Origin: Epiperipatus broadwayi
Lineage: Eukaryota; Onychophora; Udeonychophora; Euonychophora; Peripatidae
NCBI GenBank assembly: GCA_028023455.1
Contig: JAQFVV010012420.1
Coordinates: 7,457,194-7,521,193 of the forward strand
DNA length: 64,000 nucleotides
Reading direction: 5' to 3'
Positions 27,267 through 37,499 of the stretch are shown here, in pieces. Within the stretch, counting starts at the first letter, position 1; the number at the start of each line of letters is the position of its first letter. The position numbers and the translations under genes were made by a program. The notes under the pieces were generated by a model. It was not told the DNA's origin, ran no database searches, and was given only the letters and a program-made list of their open reading frames with translations.

Positions 27267-27545
27267 ATGTCAGCTAAAGCTCCGGTCTACTCTCGTATGA
27301 AGAACTTTTTCATTGTAGAGTGGTCTGGATTCTTTAACCCAAAACCAACCAAAAGAATATCAGGCAAACCAAAACGTTCCTCCAACCGAATCCCTCCTTT
27401 TTATACTAGAGGTCCAGTTTTCGGACTTCTGCGCATGCTATTATCATGGCATTTTGTGTTTATAATCTTATACAGTCTTTATCATTTTTCAATTACTAAG
27501 GTCTCACATTTTTATCAAGTTTTTCGGCCATGTTTAATTAGCTAA
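27267..27545 (+). CDS. 92-codon frame inside the LTR-like repeat, probably not a gene
   Basis: The frame is open in both copies (also 32234-32512) and would encode a basic N-terminal half (KPTKRISGKPKRSSNR) and a hydrophobic C-terminal half. Of 11 base differences I count between the copies, 9 change the amino acid, which is what drift without selection would give. It overlaps the minus-strand TATA box. I list it because it is the only sizeable frame shared by two copies, but I think it is chance. Confidence 0.12.
   Translation: MSAKAPVYSRMKNFFIVEWSGFFNPKPTKRISGKPKRSSNRIPPFYTRGPVFGLLRMLLSWHFVFIILYSLYHFSITKVSHFYQVFRPCLIS
27396..27405 (-). promoter_or_regulatory. Candidate TATA box of the LTR-like repeat
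   Basis: Minus strand TATAAAAAGG in a locally GC-richer context, conserved in the second copy at 32363-32372. No clear TCAGT initiator lies at the usual distance, so the start site is undefined. Confidence 0.4.
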
Positions 27546-27788
27546 AATATTTTTCTTTTAGCATATCTTTTTACTTGCTTTTGGAATTCGTTTGTTCTCT
27601 CCAATTCTACTTTTATTTCCAATTACATAAAAAAAAAAAAAATACGAAAGAATAATTTAACTTTCACTGTACGTTTTTTTTTTTTAAAAAAAAAAAAAAG
27701 TAGTCAAAAAAAAAAATCTAAATTTACTTTTATTTTTTTAACTTTTATCAAATGCCAATATATTTGCAACGTATATAAATAAATGTTA

Positions 27789-28522
27789 CAATACCACCAG
27801 CGCTAGGAGATGAGAATAAAATAGGGGTTTACACTAATTTTATTCTTAAGTTTTTAAATTCATATTCGTGTGTTTTTTTTTTGTAGTAGCATGCTGATAT
27901 ATTCCGTAGATTCATTCACAAGCGACGTTCGGCTTTATCGCCCACTTTTAGGTCTAACACAGCGGGAATGGAAAATATTTCACATTCATCTGTATCCTTT
28001 CTGCTTAAGTGTAATAGTAATGATAAGAAGCCCAAGTTATAAACACTAATGAGTGTTGCTCATTGTTTTGAGTCTTACAGGCTCGCAGCAACTTGATCCA
28101 ACTTGATCCGCCTTCCCCTTTATTGGGATCCCTGCTAGAAATAGTCTGATGGGCATATAAAGATGGTCTTATGTTAATATACTGCGTACTAGGACTCGGA
28201 GCTATGTTTTTCCCCTCTTCAGTAACCGGTCAAATACTTGTGACTTACGTCTACATCAACCACGATCGTGTTTTATTTAAGACATATCAAAAAAAATATA
28301 CATACATTTTTTTCTTTCTGGAAGTCATATTAAAAAAATATTTTTTTATATTTTAATAATCAGGGTTTAATTAGTTAGTTAGTTTTTATAATTTTTTTTT
28401 TTTAAACTACTATTTATTTTCCGGCTGGGAATTTTTTTTGGGTCAATGTTGTAACGTTCTTTATCAGTACAACTTATCTCAGGTTGTGGTAGTTAAATCG
28501 AAGCCCGAGTTGGGTAAGCCAT
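27789..28522. other. Region between the LTR-like repeats
   Basis: Less A+T-rich than its surroundings. It has a 52-codon frame at 27891-28049 (MLIYSVDSFTSDVRLYRPLL at its start) and a 61-codon frame at 28171-28356 with a hydrophobic segment (GAMFFPSSVTGQILVTYVYI). Neither was recognised. A short repeated phrase, AACTTGATCC, occurs twice near 28091-28110. If this is the internal part of an LTR element, it is far too short to hold gag-pol, so the element would be non-autonomous. Confidence 0.4.
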
Positions 28523-29289
28523 TATAACGTTTTCCATTTAGCTAGGCCTCTACATGCTAATATAAACTGTGTGCGAGTTGATCAAGCTATGACAAAAAAG
28601 AAGAAAGTTGTATTTCTATTCTAAAAACAAAGCTATATTTCCTGATCAACTCGGCCTATTAATAGTTAAGAATTATGCTATTGATGAAATCAGCTTTTAA
28701 TTTATTTAATATTGGTGCCAGGACCTTTTATTCTAAAGAGTCTGCTGAAATAGTCAAATAACGTCTCACGAATAAAAAAAAGAAAAAATATTTTTAACTT
28801 AATCGGTATTGCATCATACCGTAAAGAGAATTATTTTGTTAAGATTATTATTCCTGGGCTTATTCAAACATATTGGCAAAGGTAAATTACGTTTTAAATC
28901 TTATTAAACTAATAATAAATTAATAAAAAAATAATAACTATTATTAATAACGCACAATGAAAAAGGTTGATAAAAGTAAAATCTCTTTTATTCCAACAAC
29001 TAAAAATATTTGTAAGTTAAATTACGAAGTAACTAAACTGGAGAGAACATGAATCAATTTTTAAAAAGAGTTGGATAAAGTAATTTAATAATGCTCACTT
29101 ATTACAATTCATTTCCAAGATCTTGTATAAAATTATTTAAATGAAAGTCTCTTTAATAAGAAAATTAATGTCTGTATCGGGATTATTTTAAGACTTGTTT
29201 GCAAATGCTTAATTTTGGTCACAATCAGGAATAAGTAGTCTTAACTTACCGGTAAGTTTTGTGAATTCACGAAGATTGTAGCTTACTAT
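28523..29289 (-). repeat. LTR-like repeat, second copy, left piece
   Basis: Collinear with 26391-27157 of the first copy, from GTTTTCCATTT to GTAGCTTACTAT, with only scattered differences. It ends abruptly at 29289 where the nested insertion begins. Confidence 0.85.
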
Positions 29290-30087
29290 TGTACCAGTCA
29301 AAACAGTATGCTCACTTAACAAGGTTCCAAATCCTAAGCAAAAGTACCTCGAATCCGATCATGCTCGAGATACACAGGTCTGGAACAATCCTGAATTCTA
29401 ACCTATTTGCCTATTCTTCGAATCTCTGACCTAATGAACAACAATTCTGATGACACAGTAAAATTATTTTAAATCCGTGCCCATAAGCAGAGCGGTGGAG
29501 CATAAGATCAGACTGATGATGATGATCGAGGTCGGAGTAGCCCAGGAATTACATTTATTATACTTATTTATTAATGCTAAGCTCTTAGCCAACGAAAATA
29601 GTTCTAAATATTAACTATAAACTAATAATTCAAAACAAACCAGGATTTACATGAATATATATATTTAATAAATGTAGAAAACGCATATATATGTTACAAA
29701 ATTGTTTCACGCTTGGAGGGATCTTATACATTTTGAAAACTTGGGATTTGTTTCATAAAATCCCCATTACATCAATAATTGAATAAATACCATTTTATAG
29801 AATGTGTTATAAGTTGTGCGGGGTTAATATGTCAATTTACAAGTGTTTACAAATAAAATGTTGTGGATGTACAAACAATCTACAAGATCGGAACGGATTC
29901 GGATTACAGAAAGATACACGATAATTTAACATTAATCATTTTGACAAATAAATATAAATGTACGGTCTCAATCATTTATTTACAATCTTAAAATCATCAC
30001 ATATGTTTGATAGGCATTGTTTGGACATAGCGTCTCTAGACTAAGTATACATAAGGAACAAACAATGCGCAATATTTACGAGAATGA

Positions 30088-30601
30088 ATTATACAAATTG
30101 ATTTACGTCTCTGGGAATCGATAAAGCTTTTTAAAGAAAAGCAGTTTTTAGATCAACATACTGAACGTATTTTACGAAATGAATCTTTATCTTTAACACA
30201 TCATTGCGACTTTACTAAGATTAGACAAATGATCAAGTTAATAAGCAAAGTAACGGTACTAGCATACAATAACGAAAATAAGGCCTCAGGGCGATTGTGG
30301 ATATTTCATCATTTAAAAGAATACTTTGAAATGAACTTAGATTGGACATGTCCGCACCTTCTGGCGGAGCGATATCAAAGTAGAGGCTGAGAATGAGACC
30401 CCAGATCATTATGTACTGCCATCTCCAGCACATAATCCTCTTAAACTTTACATTCAACAGAGAGTAGCGTCTCTGGTTAGGAACGATTTTGAAAAGAAGG
30501 ACGGGAGCTTCATGCTTTCGACATCCCCAATAATAAAACGATCAAGAAATGGAAAGATAAAATATCAGAAAAGAAAATATATGCCAGCAGCGTTTCTATA
30601 A
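30088..30601 (+). pseudogene. Unrecognised protein relic in the nested insertion
   Basis: One frame is open for 100 codons from 30088 to 30390 and contains KEKQFLDQHTERILRNESL, then CDFTKIRQMIKLISKVTVL and GRLWIFHHLKEYFEMN. An adjoining frame is open from 30341 to 30601 and continues with ENETPDHYVLPSPAHNPLK, YIQQRVASLVRNDFEKKDG and KRSRNGKIKYQKRK. Joined by one frameshift near 30380 they give about 170 residues: helical and charged first, then a proline-rich link and a basic end. There is no initiating ATG at the start, so the 5' part is missing. Open frames this long are unexpected by chance here. No family was recognised. Confidence 0.45.
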
Positions 30602-30687
30602 TTTTATAATATCATTTAAAGTTTGAAAATGGTCTAACCTCTCGCGCAATAATCTGTTTCCAATTCTGAGTCATTTATCTAATCATA

Positions 30688-30855
30688 ATGAATAATAACG
30701 CTTCTATTTACAATATTATTAAACTGACCACATTTATATTTAAAGAATCGATTCCCAAATACGTATTAACTGGTGGAATTTGCCCTTCAGGCACCAGCAA
30801 AAAGGAATGGATTAATTATAAGAAAGTTCACGATCTTTTTAAAATAGAAAATTAA
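30688..30855 (+). pseudogene. 55-residue unrecognised frame in the nested insertion
   Basis: It begins ATG and reads MNNNASIYNIIKLTTFIF, then KYVLTGGICPSGTSKKEW and YKKVHDLFKIEN before a stop. Amino-acid composition is protein-like (glycine, proline, tryptophan, cysteine), unlike chance frames in this sequence. It follows the relic at 30088-30601 on the same strand by 86 bases and could be a later part of the same decayed gene. Not recognised. Confidence 0.35.
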
Positions 30856-30975
30856 AGCAAAATTCATCCACAGTAAAAGTTTTTAATTTACTTTAAGAGT
30901 AACGAATTTAAAATGAAACCAAACTCGCGAGCAATTTCTATTTAATATAGACAAAACTCTATTGATAAGTTTTAA

Positions 30976-31316
30976 ATAAAGCCCACCCTTTTCCCAAGTA
31001 AAACAATTATTTCCCCCCTTACTCGCGAATTTAGCGATTTTGGCACATTAAAGAAAATAAATTATATCTATACATTAAACAAAGTATATGAAATCTTAAT
31101 GGAATCACACACATTTATATATAATTTAATTAAGCGTGAAAGGTAAGTTAAAATACATGATATTAATAAAAGATTACTGAGAGAGAGTTTAAAAGCAAAA
31201 TTAACAGAAGCTTATAAAACAATATATAAATTAAGACATGACGGTTGAACTATAGATTACAAAAGTATTGACTTATAAAGGCAGTTCTATGTTAAAAGGT
31301 TACCTAAGAAAAAAAA
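30976..31316 (+). pseudogene. Third unrecognised protein relic in the nested insertion
   Basis: One frame over about 113 codons holds only three stops, whereas around nine would be expected by chance at this composition. Segments are SKTIISPLTREFSDFGTLKK, YTLNKVYEILMESHTFIYN and, after a stop, KRLLRESLKAKLTEAYKTI, YKLRHDG, stop, TIDYKSIDL. It is lysine-rich and probably helical. Same strand as the two relics before it. Not recognised. Confidence 0.35.
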
Positions 31317-31548
31317 AACAGCATGGCGGCGTCATTAGCAATCAGCAGTCGGAAGCAATCATGTTGTATGGTCGGCCAGATGGAACATGGCACTTGTAGG
31401 CAGACAGTTCTTCGAGAGAAGAAGAAAAAGGTGCTAGATTCCACTACTCAAAATTCATCGCGCAGAACTTGCATTGGCTTCTTAAAAGTAATTAACTCAA
31501 CTGACTAAACTCCTCTGAACTTAACTACGAACTGAAGGTAAACTGAAC

Positions 31549-31579
31549 TGACTTCCTTTGTTCTGTGGTCCCTTTTATA
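31549..31579 (-). promoter_or_regulatory. TATA box and TCAGTT initiator
   Basis: On the minus strand TATAAAAGG starts at 31579, and TCAGTT has its A at 31549, 30 bases downstream. This is the textbook spacing, and TCAGTT is the arthropod initiator consensus. The transcript would run leftward, antisense to the three coding relics, towards CCGCCATGCTG near 31320. The pairing suggests an LTR-type or autonomous element promoter. No matching downstream gene was recognised on that strand. Confidence 0.5.
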
Positions 31580-32118
31580 ACATTTTAATACTGCCCAGAA
31601 TGCAATCTCACCTACCAACCTTATCTCTGTAATCCCTTTAAAAAAAGCAACATTTAATTAGCAAAATATTTTCAGTTGATAAGGCCTGAAATACCATTTT
31701 TAACTGTTTTGAAAGATTTGAAAACAACTGATAAACAATTTGTTTTTTGGATTGTAATTAAGATTTATAAATTTTAATTATAGACAACGATTTGACCAAA
31801 GATAATTTCAGTATTTCAAGCCTTCCCCATTTTTTCTTTGTTGTTACATTAAATGCACACAGATATAAAAATAATTACAAATGTATTTTCCAGCAATAAA
31901 ATTATTGCTTTAGTCAAAATATATATACGCATCACTCAAACTACTGTTTCATTTTTACTAAACAAAGATTAATTTCACTAATCTTTAGAATGATTCGGCA
32001 TACAGTGTGTGAGTGAATAGCATATATTTATAGCAGGGTCTAAATTGCGGACCCCTAGGAGGTTAGTGTAGATGGTGACACATGAAGCATCGATGATGAT
32101 TAGACATCAATTGGTTCA

Positions 32119-32729
32119 TTATGCATAGTTTTTTTTTGAGTTAGAAATGAGCTCGGCCATTAGTGATAAATTGATCTTGGTGCTGATTCCATAGGCTAGT
32201 CGTGTAAGCTTCTCTGGTGTCTATCATGTACCTATGTCAGCTAAAGCTCCGATCTATTCTCGTATGAAGAACTTTTTCATCTTAGAGTGGTCTGAATTCT
32301 TTAACCCAAAACCAACCAAAAGAATATCAGGCAAACCAAAACGTTCCTCCAACCGAATCCCTCCTTTTTATACTAGAGGTCCAGTTTTCAGACCTCTGCG
32401 CATGCTATTATCATGGCGTTTTGTGTTTATAATCTTATACAGTCTTTATCATTTTTCAATTACTAAGTTCTCATTTTTTTATCAAGTTTTTCGGCCATGT
32501 TTAATTAGCTAAAATATTTTTCTTTTAGCTTCTCTTTTTACTTGCTTTTGGAATTCTTTTGTTCTCTCCAATTCTACTTTTATTTCCAATTACATAAAAA
32601 AAAATACGACATTGTACGTTATTTTTTTTTTAAAAAAAAAATTAGTCAAAAAAAAATCTAAATTTACTTTTATTTTTTTAACTTTTACCAAATGCCAATA
32701 TATTTGCAAGGTATATAAATAAACGTTAC
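32119..32729 (-). repeat. LTR-like repeat, second copy, right piece
   Basis: Collinear with 27154-27788 of the first copy, from ATGCATAGTTTTTTTT to AACGTTACA, with shortened homopolymers near 32598-32650. With 28523-29289 it restores one copy once the insertion is removed. Confidence 0.85.
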
Positions 32730-32739
32730 AATATAATCA

Positions 32740-33020
32740 GGGCTGGGTTTATATTAAGATAGCAAATCTTCACACTTTAATGGACAGACTTCAATCTACT
32801 CTACTCTAATTTTTCAGCCATCCATACCACTGAAAATATGATGATGGAACACCCAAATCCCTTGTTAATGCCAATATTACAGGTTCTGCATGAAATATGT
32901 ATATTCAATATCATTTATTTATTTCACATGTGTGTGGTCATGTGTATCGGTTGTAAGAGATAGAGTGGATACTGAAAGGAGCTTGAAGTCTGTGTTCAAA
33001 TTCTCTATATTACATCTAGA
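32740..33020 (+). repeat. Dispersed repeat R, composite fragment
   Basis: Left part (32745-32880) carries the module TCTTCACACTTTAATGG and GATGATGGAACACCCAAATCC in the same orientation as at 25790-25890. Right part (32915-33010) carries the TGTGTGGTCATGTGTATCGG and GTAAGAGATAGAGTGGAT module in the opposite orientation to 25600-25700. Its right end is 40 bases from a PLE-2 tail fragment, as at 54.5 kb. Confidence 0.75.
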
Positions 33021-33059
33021 CTCCAAATGTATAAAATATACTTGCATTTAATATGTATA

Positions 33060-33250
33060 TATAACAAACAATTTAACGGTAAAAAATATATTTTAAATTC
33101 TTGAATAGCGCCTTCAATTATGAAGTTATTAAGAGTCAAGTTGCAAATACGGCCATACTCAGCTTATGGAAATTTAAGTAACATTAAAATTTGAAATTCA
33201 TTTAAAGCTGACGGGGATATATTTTTTACCGTTAAATTGTTTGTTTGTAT
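33060..33250 (+). mobile_element. PLE-2 terminal fragment
   Basis: Matches the right end of PLE-2 (54340-54500): GTTATTAAGAGTCAAGTTGCAAAT here against GTTATTAATAGGCAAGTTGC there, followed by the same GCTTATGGAAATTTA and CATTAAAATTTGAAA blocks. It is bounded by inverted repeats, AACAATTTAACGGTAAAAAA (33068) and TTTTTTACCGTTAAATTG (33223), the PLE-2 terminal repeat. Coding remnant: SQVANTAILSLWKF. Confidence 0.75.
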
Positions 33251-33912
33251 ATTATATATATAATGGGTATTATATTTTTATATTTAATAGATGTATATAA
33301 TTTAGAAAAGAAATAAATCCATATGAATAATAATAATAATAGGACTTCAACTATTAATTTGAATTATTTAACTGAATGTAATCTTTTGTCTAATTCTCAT
33401 TAATCATTTCTAATTATTATTAATCATAAACATTTATCAACACAAGTGTGACATTATGTTTAAAGATGCCTGAGATTATTTTATATTTATTATAAGGCTT
33501 ATTATAATACAATTAACTAGTAGTTTAATTATTTTATATATTATTAAATATAAATAGTTAAATAAATAAGCAGGAAAAGTGTGTGCTTTCCAACACATAT
33601 TACAGAGGAATCTGCGAATCCAGCACTTATTGATAAAACTGAAAAAAAGAAAAATTAATTACACACAAAAAATTTGTAATTATTTGCAGAATGAAATTTA
33701 GACATTTAACTACAAGTATTAAAGTTTTATTTCTCAAAAAGGTAAAGTTTCAACTCCAAATTGTAAATATTTTTTTTTTAAAAAGTCTATAAGTATAAAA
33801 GTTAAAATGCAAACCAAGAATGAAATATATTATTGGTTATACAGGTTAAACCATGAAATAAACAAACTTCTTTTGAAACTCTATTTAGCATTATTATTTT
33901 ACAAAAAAATTA
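33251..33912. other. AT-rich stretch, nothing recognised
   Basis: An (AAT)n run lies near 33328-33342. No coding relic or repeat pair seen. Confidence 0.5.
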
Positions 33913-33926
33913 AACTGAATCATCTT

Positions 33927-34036
33927 TTTTTTTTTTTAAAGTGTCATAGCATCGGCCGGGACGCGAACCCGCGACGCGGGCAACTGCCTGCAAGTGCAAG
34001 GTGGTCGCGCTGATCTCTCGACCATCAATGCACGAC
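33927..34036 (-). mobile_element. Short tRNA-derived SINE or retropseudogene
   Basis: On the minus strand a GC-rich island of about 83 bases has tRNA-like parts: a 5' GCATTGA that nearly pairs with the 3' CCGATGC, a D-stem-like GTCG...CGAC pair, and a box-B-like GGGTTCGCGTCCC forming a T-arm. A short unique stretch TATGACACTTT and an A tract (about 13 A) follow. It is flanked by a 14-base direct repeat, AACTGAATCATCTT (33913-33926) and AACTGTATCATCTT (34037-34050), with one mismatch. A tail plus target duplication is the hallmark of LINE-mediated retroposition. The anticodon arm does not fold well, so it is not a functional tRNA. Confidence 0.75.
33949..34031 (-). pseudogene. tRNA-like head of the SINE
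   Basis: Acceptor, D and T arms can be drawn as described for the SINE, but the anticodon region (CTTGCACTTGCAGG) does not give a 5-bp stem with a 7-base loop. Length 83 with a possible long variable region. The internal box-B-like promoter element is intact; box A is weak. Amino-acid identity cannot be assigned. Confidence 0.5.
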
Positions 34037-34050
34037 AACTGTATCATCTT

Positions 34051-36260
34051 TGATAGAAATGAAGATCATAAATATTTGAAATGTCTCTTTGTAATTACAT
34101 TCTTGACAGATAAATTTCAAAGTAACCACTAGAAACCAGTTTTGTTCAATTCTTCAACATGATTATTACATATCTGCCTTAAGACAGATTTCTTCACAGA
34201 ATATGATGTTCTCTTTACCAAAAATGCTAAAAGCCACACGTTTTATATGTAATTATATTATAGAATATTTTCATGGAAAATCTAGGTAACAAAAAAAAAA
34301 GATAATTGTAGATGAAAAAAAAAAGATAAATGTCTTTTTTAAACATTGTCATATATATCAAAAGTTATTTTTTTAAATTTTCATATTTTCTGTTAAAAAG
34401 GTTTTTTTATTTATTTAAGTTTAATTTTTTTAAAGTATTAAAAAAGAGAGAGATGGTTTAATTTTAAAAGAGCAAGATAAATCTTGTATTAAAAAAAGAT
34501 AAAGTTAATTCTAAAGATCAAAATAACTTCTGTGTTAAAAAAGATGGAGAGCAAAGAAGAAACTCATTAATAATGAGTTTAAAGTTAAAAAGAAATGGCT
34601 AATTACTGTAGACAATAAAAAAATTTTTTTTTAACTATCACATAATTGTATCACAACTGTACAGATAAAGACAATTTACAGATAACGAGGTGAACAGACA
34701 GTTTAGATATTCCAATAGATAAGAGTGCTGTGATGTCACAAAGGTGAGCATATATATATATATAGTCAGGAAAAAGATATTTTTAGTGAGTATTAAGTAT
34801 TATTGCTTCTGAGAACAAACTCATCATTTATATGTATTTGAGGTGAAATGCAGAGTTAAAAATCAATATATTTAATTTGAGGGTTGAGAGGCCATCTCAG
34901 AATGCTAGCACATCTGAAAATTTAAATAGAGAATGAAACCAAGAAGCATCCTATGGCTGATCTCCAAAGACCAAAGGGGAATACAATCTTGATATTGTCT
35001 CACATCTTCCATTGATGAATTTAAATAAAACATAGCGAATAAATGACTTCTGAAGAGAAGAAAAATACCTATTTATCTATTGGCATGACTACAAACAGAG
35101 CAGAAAAAGAAATGAAGAACCCATTGCAATTACTAAAGAAGTGTGCCTAAAGAAATGCAGAGAGTACACTGATTATTGTTGTCTAAGACCCATGTCAACA
35201 TCATCATCATGGTAAATGAAGAAAAAATTACTAGCCTAAGCTTAAAATGAATTTTTCCAGCTAAACTGCTATAATCTCTATCTATGCCTTTTAAACAATA
35301 GCGTGTGGTAAATTTCAAATTTCTAATCTTTAATAAACCTTACTTGGAATAAAATTCATTAACTGAAATGGTTTCTACATTGGAATAAGAAGAAATGCTT
35401 GGTAATATGATTTTTTTAAAAATAATTCTGAACAATGTTTTATTATTATTATTAATTCCTATTTCTCTCTCTCTCTCTATATATATATATAGCCTTGAAA
35501 TAAACAAGTTATTAAAAGAGGGGAGAGTCAGTAATGATGAATATTGACTATATAAAGATTATATTATTTATTTTATTATAATCATTATATATAATTTATA
35601 TATATACATATTTTTTTAAAAGTTGTTGTCTTTTTGTTTATTAATTTTGGGTATTATGAAAAAAAAAAAGTTTTTTTGTCTATATATTATTCTTATTATA
35701 TTTAAAGGTCTAATACAAGATTTATTCAATAGTGGAAAATAATACACACCATGATATGTATTGAAGCAGTTGGATCTAAGTTTGATCCTAGCTTCATGGT
35801 ATCTCACATGTAGCCCACTTCAAACCCTAGTACTAACCATAAATTTCCGAATGCAATGGAGCTTTATACGTTCAATACACGCTAGTTTCCTTAAAAAACA
35901 GTATTATATAAACGTGTGTTAAAACTAACTAGTTTAATATTTAAACTAATCAATGTCATTAATAAATTCATGATAAAATTATTCATGAAAACACATATAT
36001 TATAACTGTGTGGATTGTGCGTATATATTTATAAATATTTAAATATATATATTCGTTATAAAGTTTCATTGTGTCATCAGAATGTTTTATTTTACTTTTA
36101 AACAGTTTGTTCAAATTTTAGTGATTAAAAGCTACATTCTTTCGATAAGCTTTCAGATCGTTCTTTCCCAAAAACAATGGGGAATTTTTATTAATTAGCA
36201 AAAAGATAATAATTTAAAATGTAAGGATGGTTTCTGATTAAAATCGTTTTTAGATTTACA
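34051..36260. other. AT-rich stretch, only simple repeats
   Basis: Contains (TA)n near 34749-34763 and a (CT)n(TA)n run near 35465-35491. No coding relic was supported. Confidence 0.5.
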
Positions 36261-36269
36261 AATTCATTT

Positions 36270-36813
36270 TTTAATTAGAAAATGAATTCAAAATTAATGA
36301 GTTTGAAAGCCTTATCGAGGGAATGTACCTAAAATCAATTGATAAAAATTGTAACTTTGATAAAGTAAGAAGCATTAGCTTTAAGGCATCAAGAATCAAA
36401 ATAGGCAGGAAACCAGAGTGAACAGGTATAAATAGCTCAGAAAAGTTTGGAGAAGGAGAAGCCATATTTGTTTTGAAAGAACTGCTAATAGAAGCTATGT
36501 GGGTCTTAAATTAAAAGTCTTTATAGTGTCTCCATCATGGTGAAGGGCTAATTTTGGGAGTCTGACCACTGGGCCTGAAGTCCCCAGAAGATCTTCAATG
36601 TAGCTGCAAAACTAAACCTTTCCACACTAATCGTGCTTCCAAAACCTGAAAGAATCAATCAAAATGCTATTCAAATAATTTACAAAATGCGTGCCTACGT
36701 TTCAACCAAATCAGACTCTACCATGTACACTAAGGAACAAGCCATGGAAGGAGGGGTAAAATCTTTCCTTTTGAACCACAACTTTCTGGACAATTCTGAA
36801 CTTTAAGTTAAAA
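36270..36813 (+). pseudogene. Decayed protein-coding relic, unrecognised
   Basis: Two protein-like segments lie on the plus strand. The first (about 36273-36510) reads EFKINEFESLIEGMYLKSI, NCNFDKVRSISFKASRIK, one stop, then EKFGEGEAIFVLKELLIEAM. The second (about 36585-36805) is open for about 75 codons: KIFNVAAKLNLSTLIVLPKP, NQNAIQIIYKMRAYVSTKS, MYTKEQAMEGGVKSFLLNH. Both have amino-acid composition unlike chance translation of this DNA. The short gap between them (36510-36585) has stops. I do not recognise the family. It may be one decayed gene from an unidentified transposon, or a retroposed host gene. Confidence 0.4.
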
Positions 36814-37021
36814 TACCTTTTAAGCTATCTACTGTAAAATTTTCTTTTTATTAATGCTATCTTAAATTATGTAGTAATTCTCTATCTTAATCTCTAGTCT
36901 TTAAAATTAGTATTATGTTAACTTTCTTTTTTCTTATGATGGCGGTTCATTTGTCTAACCTTACTATATATTTGCTAGATGATTATTAATATCATTTATT
37001 TTTGATTACATGCCAATAAAA

Positions 37022-37127
37022 CTTCAACTCGATAATAATCTTGACTAAATAATATAATATCAAGTTTTATAGTAATTTTTACCATTGGAACTAATTTAAG
37101 ACGGTTCTATTAATTATCGAGTTGAAG
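37022..37127. repeat. Short foldback with 15-bp inverted ends
   Basis: CTTCAACTCGATAAT at 37022-37036 is perfectly inverted at 37113-37127 (ATTATCGAGTTGAAG). The 106-bp unit may be a tiny MITE. No target duplication is clear. Confidence 0.5.
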
Positions 37128-37499
37128 GATTTATACAATTTTTGCTATTTTTATTAATGGCTAATAATAAATTATTATCTCAGTTTCTAACCTATGCCCC
37201 CGTTTACTTTATCTAGTTTACACATTTATCTATTCATATTCATAATGTTAAAATGTTTTGCAAAAAGGTTGATAAAGGGAATAAAATCTATATATTCTAA
37301 TTTAAATTTCATACTTTATATTAATATTCAGGGAGGGCATGATATTTAGGATATAATTAATATATCTAATTGCATTAAGTACTTTTTGGTTAAAGCACAT
37401 TTGACTTTAATTTAACTTGATCAGGTCATCACGTAGAGCATTCCTTATATAAAATGGGTTTTATTAATTAAACACGATGATTATTTAATCATCATTTTC

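Larger units (their letters stand above)
26391..27788 (-). repeat. LTR-like direct repeat, uninterrupted copy
   Basis: Intact reference copy. It contains a GAGTTGATCAAGC / CTGATCAACTCGG inverted pair near 26440-26515, several A and T tracts near 27630-27715, and the minus-strand TATA box at 27396-27405. Compared with the second copy it differs by scattered substitutions and small indels, mostly in homopolymers. Confidence 0.75.
29290..32118. mobile_element. 2.83-kb nested insertion of unknown class
   Basis: This segment splits the second LTR-like copy at a precise point. It starts TGTACCAGTC and ends, reversed, TGAACCAATT, so it has TG...CA ends and a weak 10-base inverted similarity. The flanking bases are CTAT on the left and TTAT on the right, a possible 4-bp target duplication with one change; the uninterrupted copy reads CTAT once. 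Base composition is less biased than the window. It contains three protein-like relics on the plus strand (30088-30601, 30688-30855, 30976-31316) and a strong minus-strand TATA/initiator pair (31549-31579). No long terminal direct repeat was found inside, and no transposase, integrase or polymerase was recognised. It may be a derivative of an LTR element or a DNA transposon carrying other genes. Confidence 0.6.
26391..32729. mobile_element. Composite: LTR-like 1.4-kb direct repeats with a nested insertion
   Basis: A block of about 1.4 kb (26391-27788) is repeated in direct orientation as two pieces, 28523-29289 and 32119-32729, which join exactly at the base where a 2829-bp segment interrupts them. 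Between the direct repeats lie about 734 bp (27789-28522). On the minus strand the block begins TGTAAC and ends GGAAAACA (GGAAAACG in the second copy), and contains TATAAAAAGG, so a pair of long LTRs around a short internal region is a reasonable reading. Downstream of the minus-strand first LTR the sequence TGGCTTACCC could be a primer-binding site. A clean outer target duplication was not found, so a segmental duplication remains possible. Confidence 0.5.

Noticed and set aside
27267-27545. Conserved 92-residue protein shared with 32234-32512
   Set aside because: Nine of eleven differences are replacements, so no sign of selection; it lies in an LTR-like repeat.
26391-32729. Remnant of an endogenous large DNA virus flanked by terminal repeats
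   Set aside because: Considered because of the unfamiliar relics and long repeats, but no viral hallmark protein was recognised, and nested mobile elements explain the borders better.
33949-34031. Functional tRNA gene
   Set aside because: The anticodon arm does not fold, and the A tail with flanking duplication marks it as retroposed.
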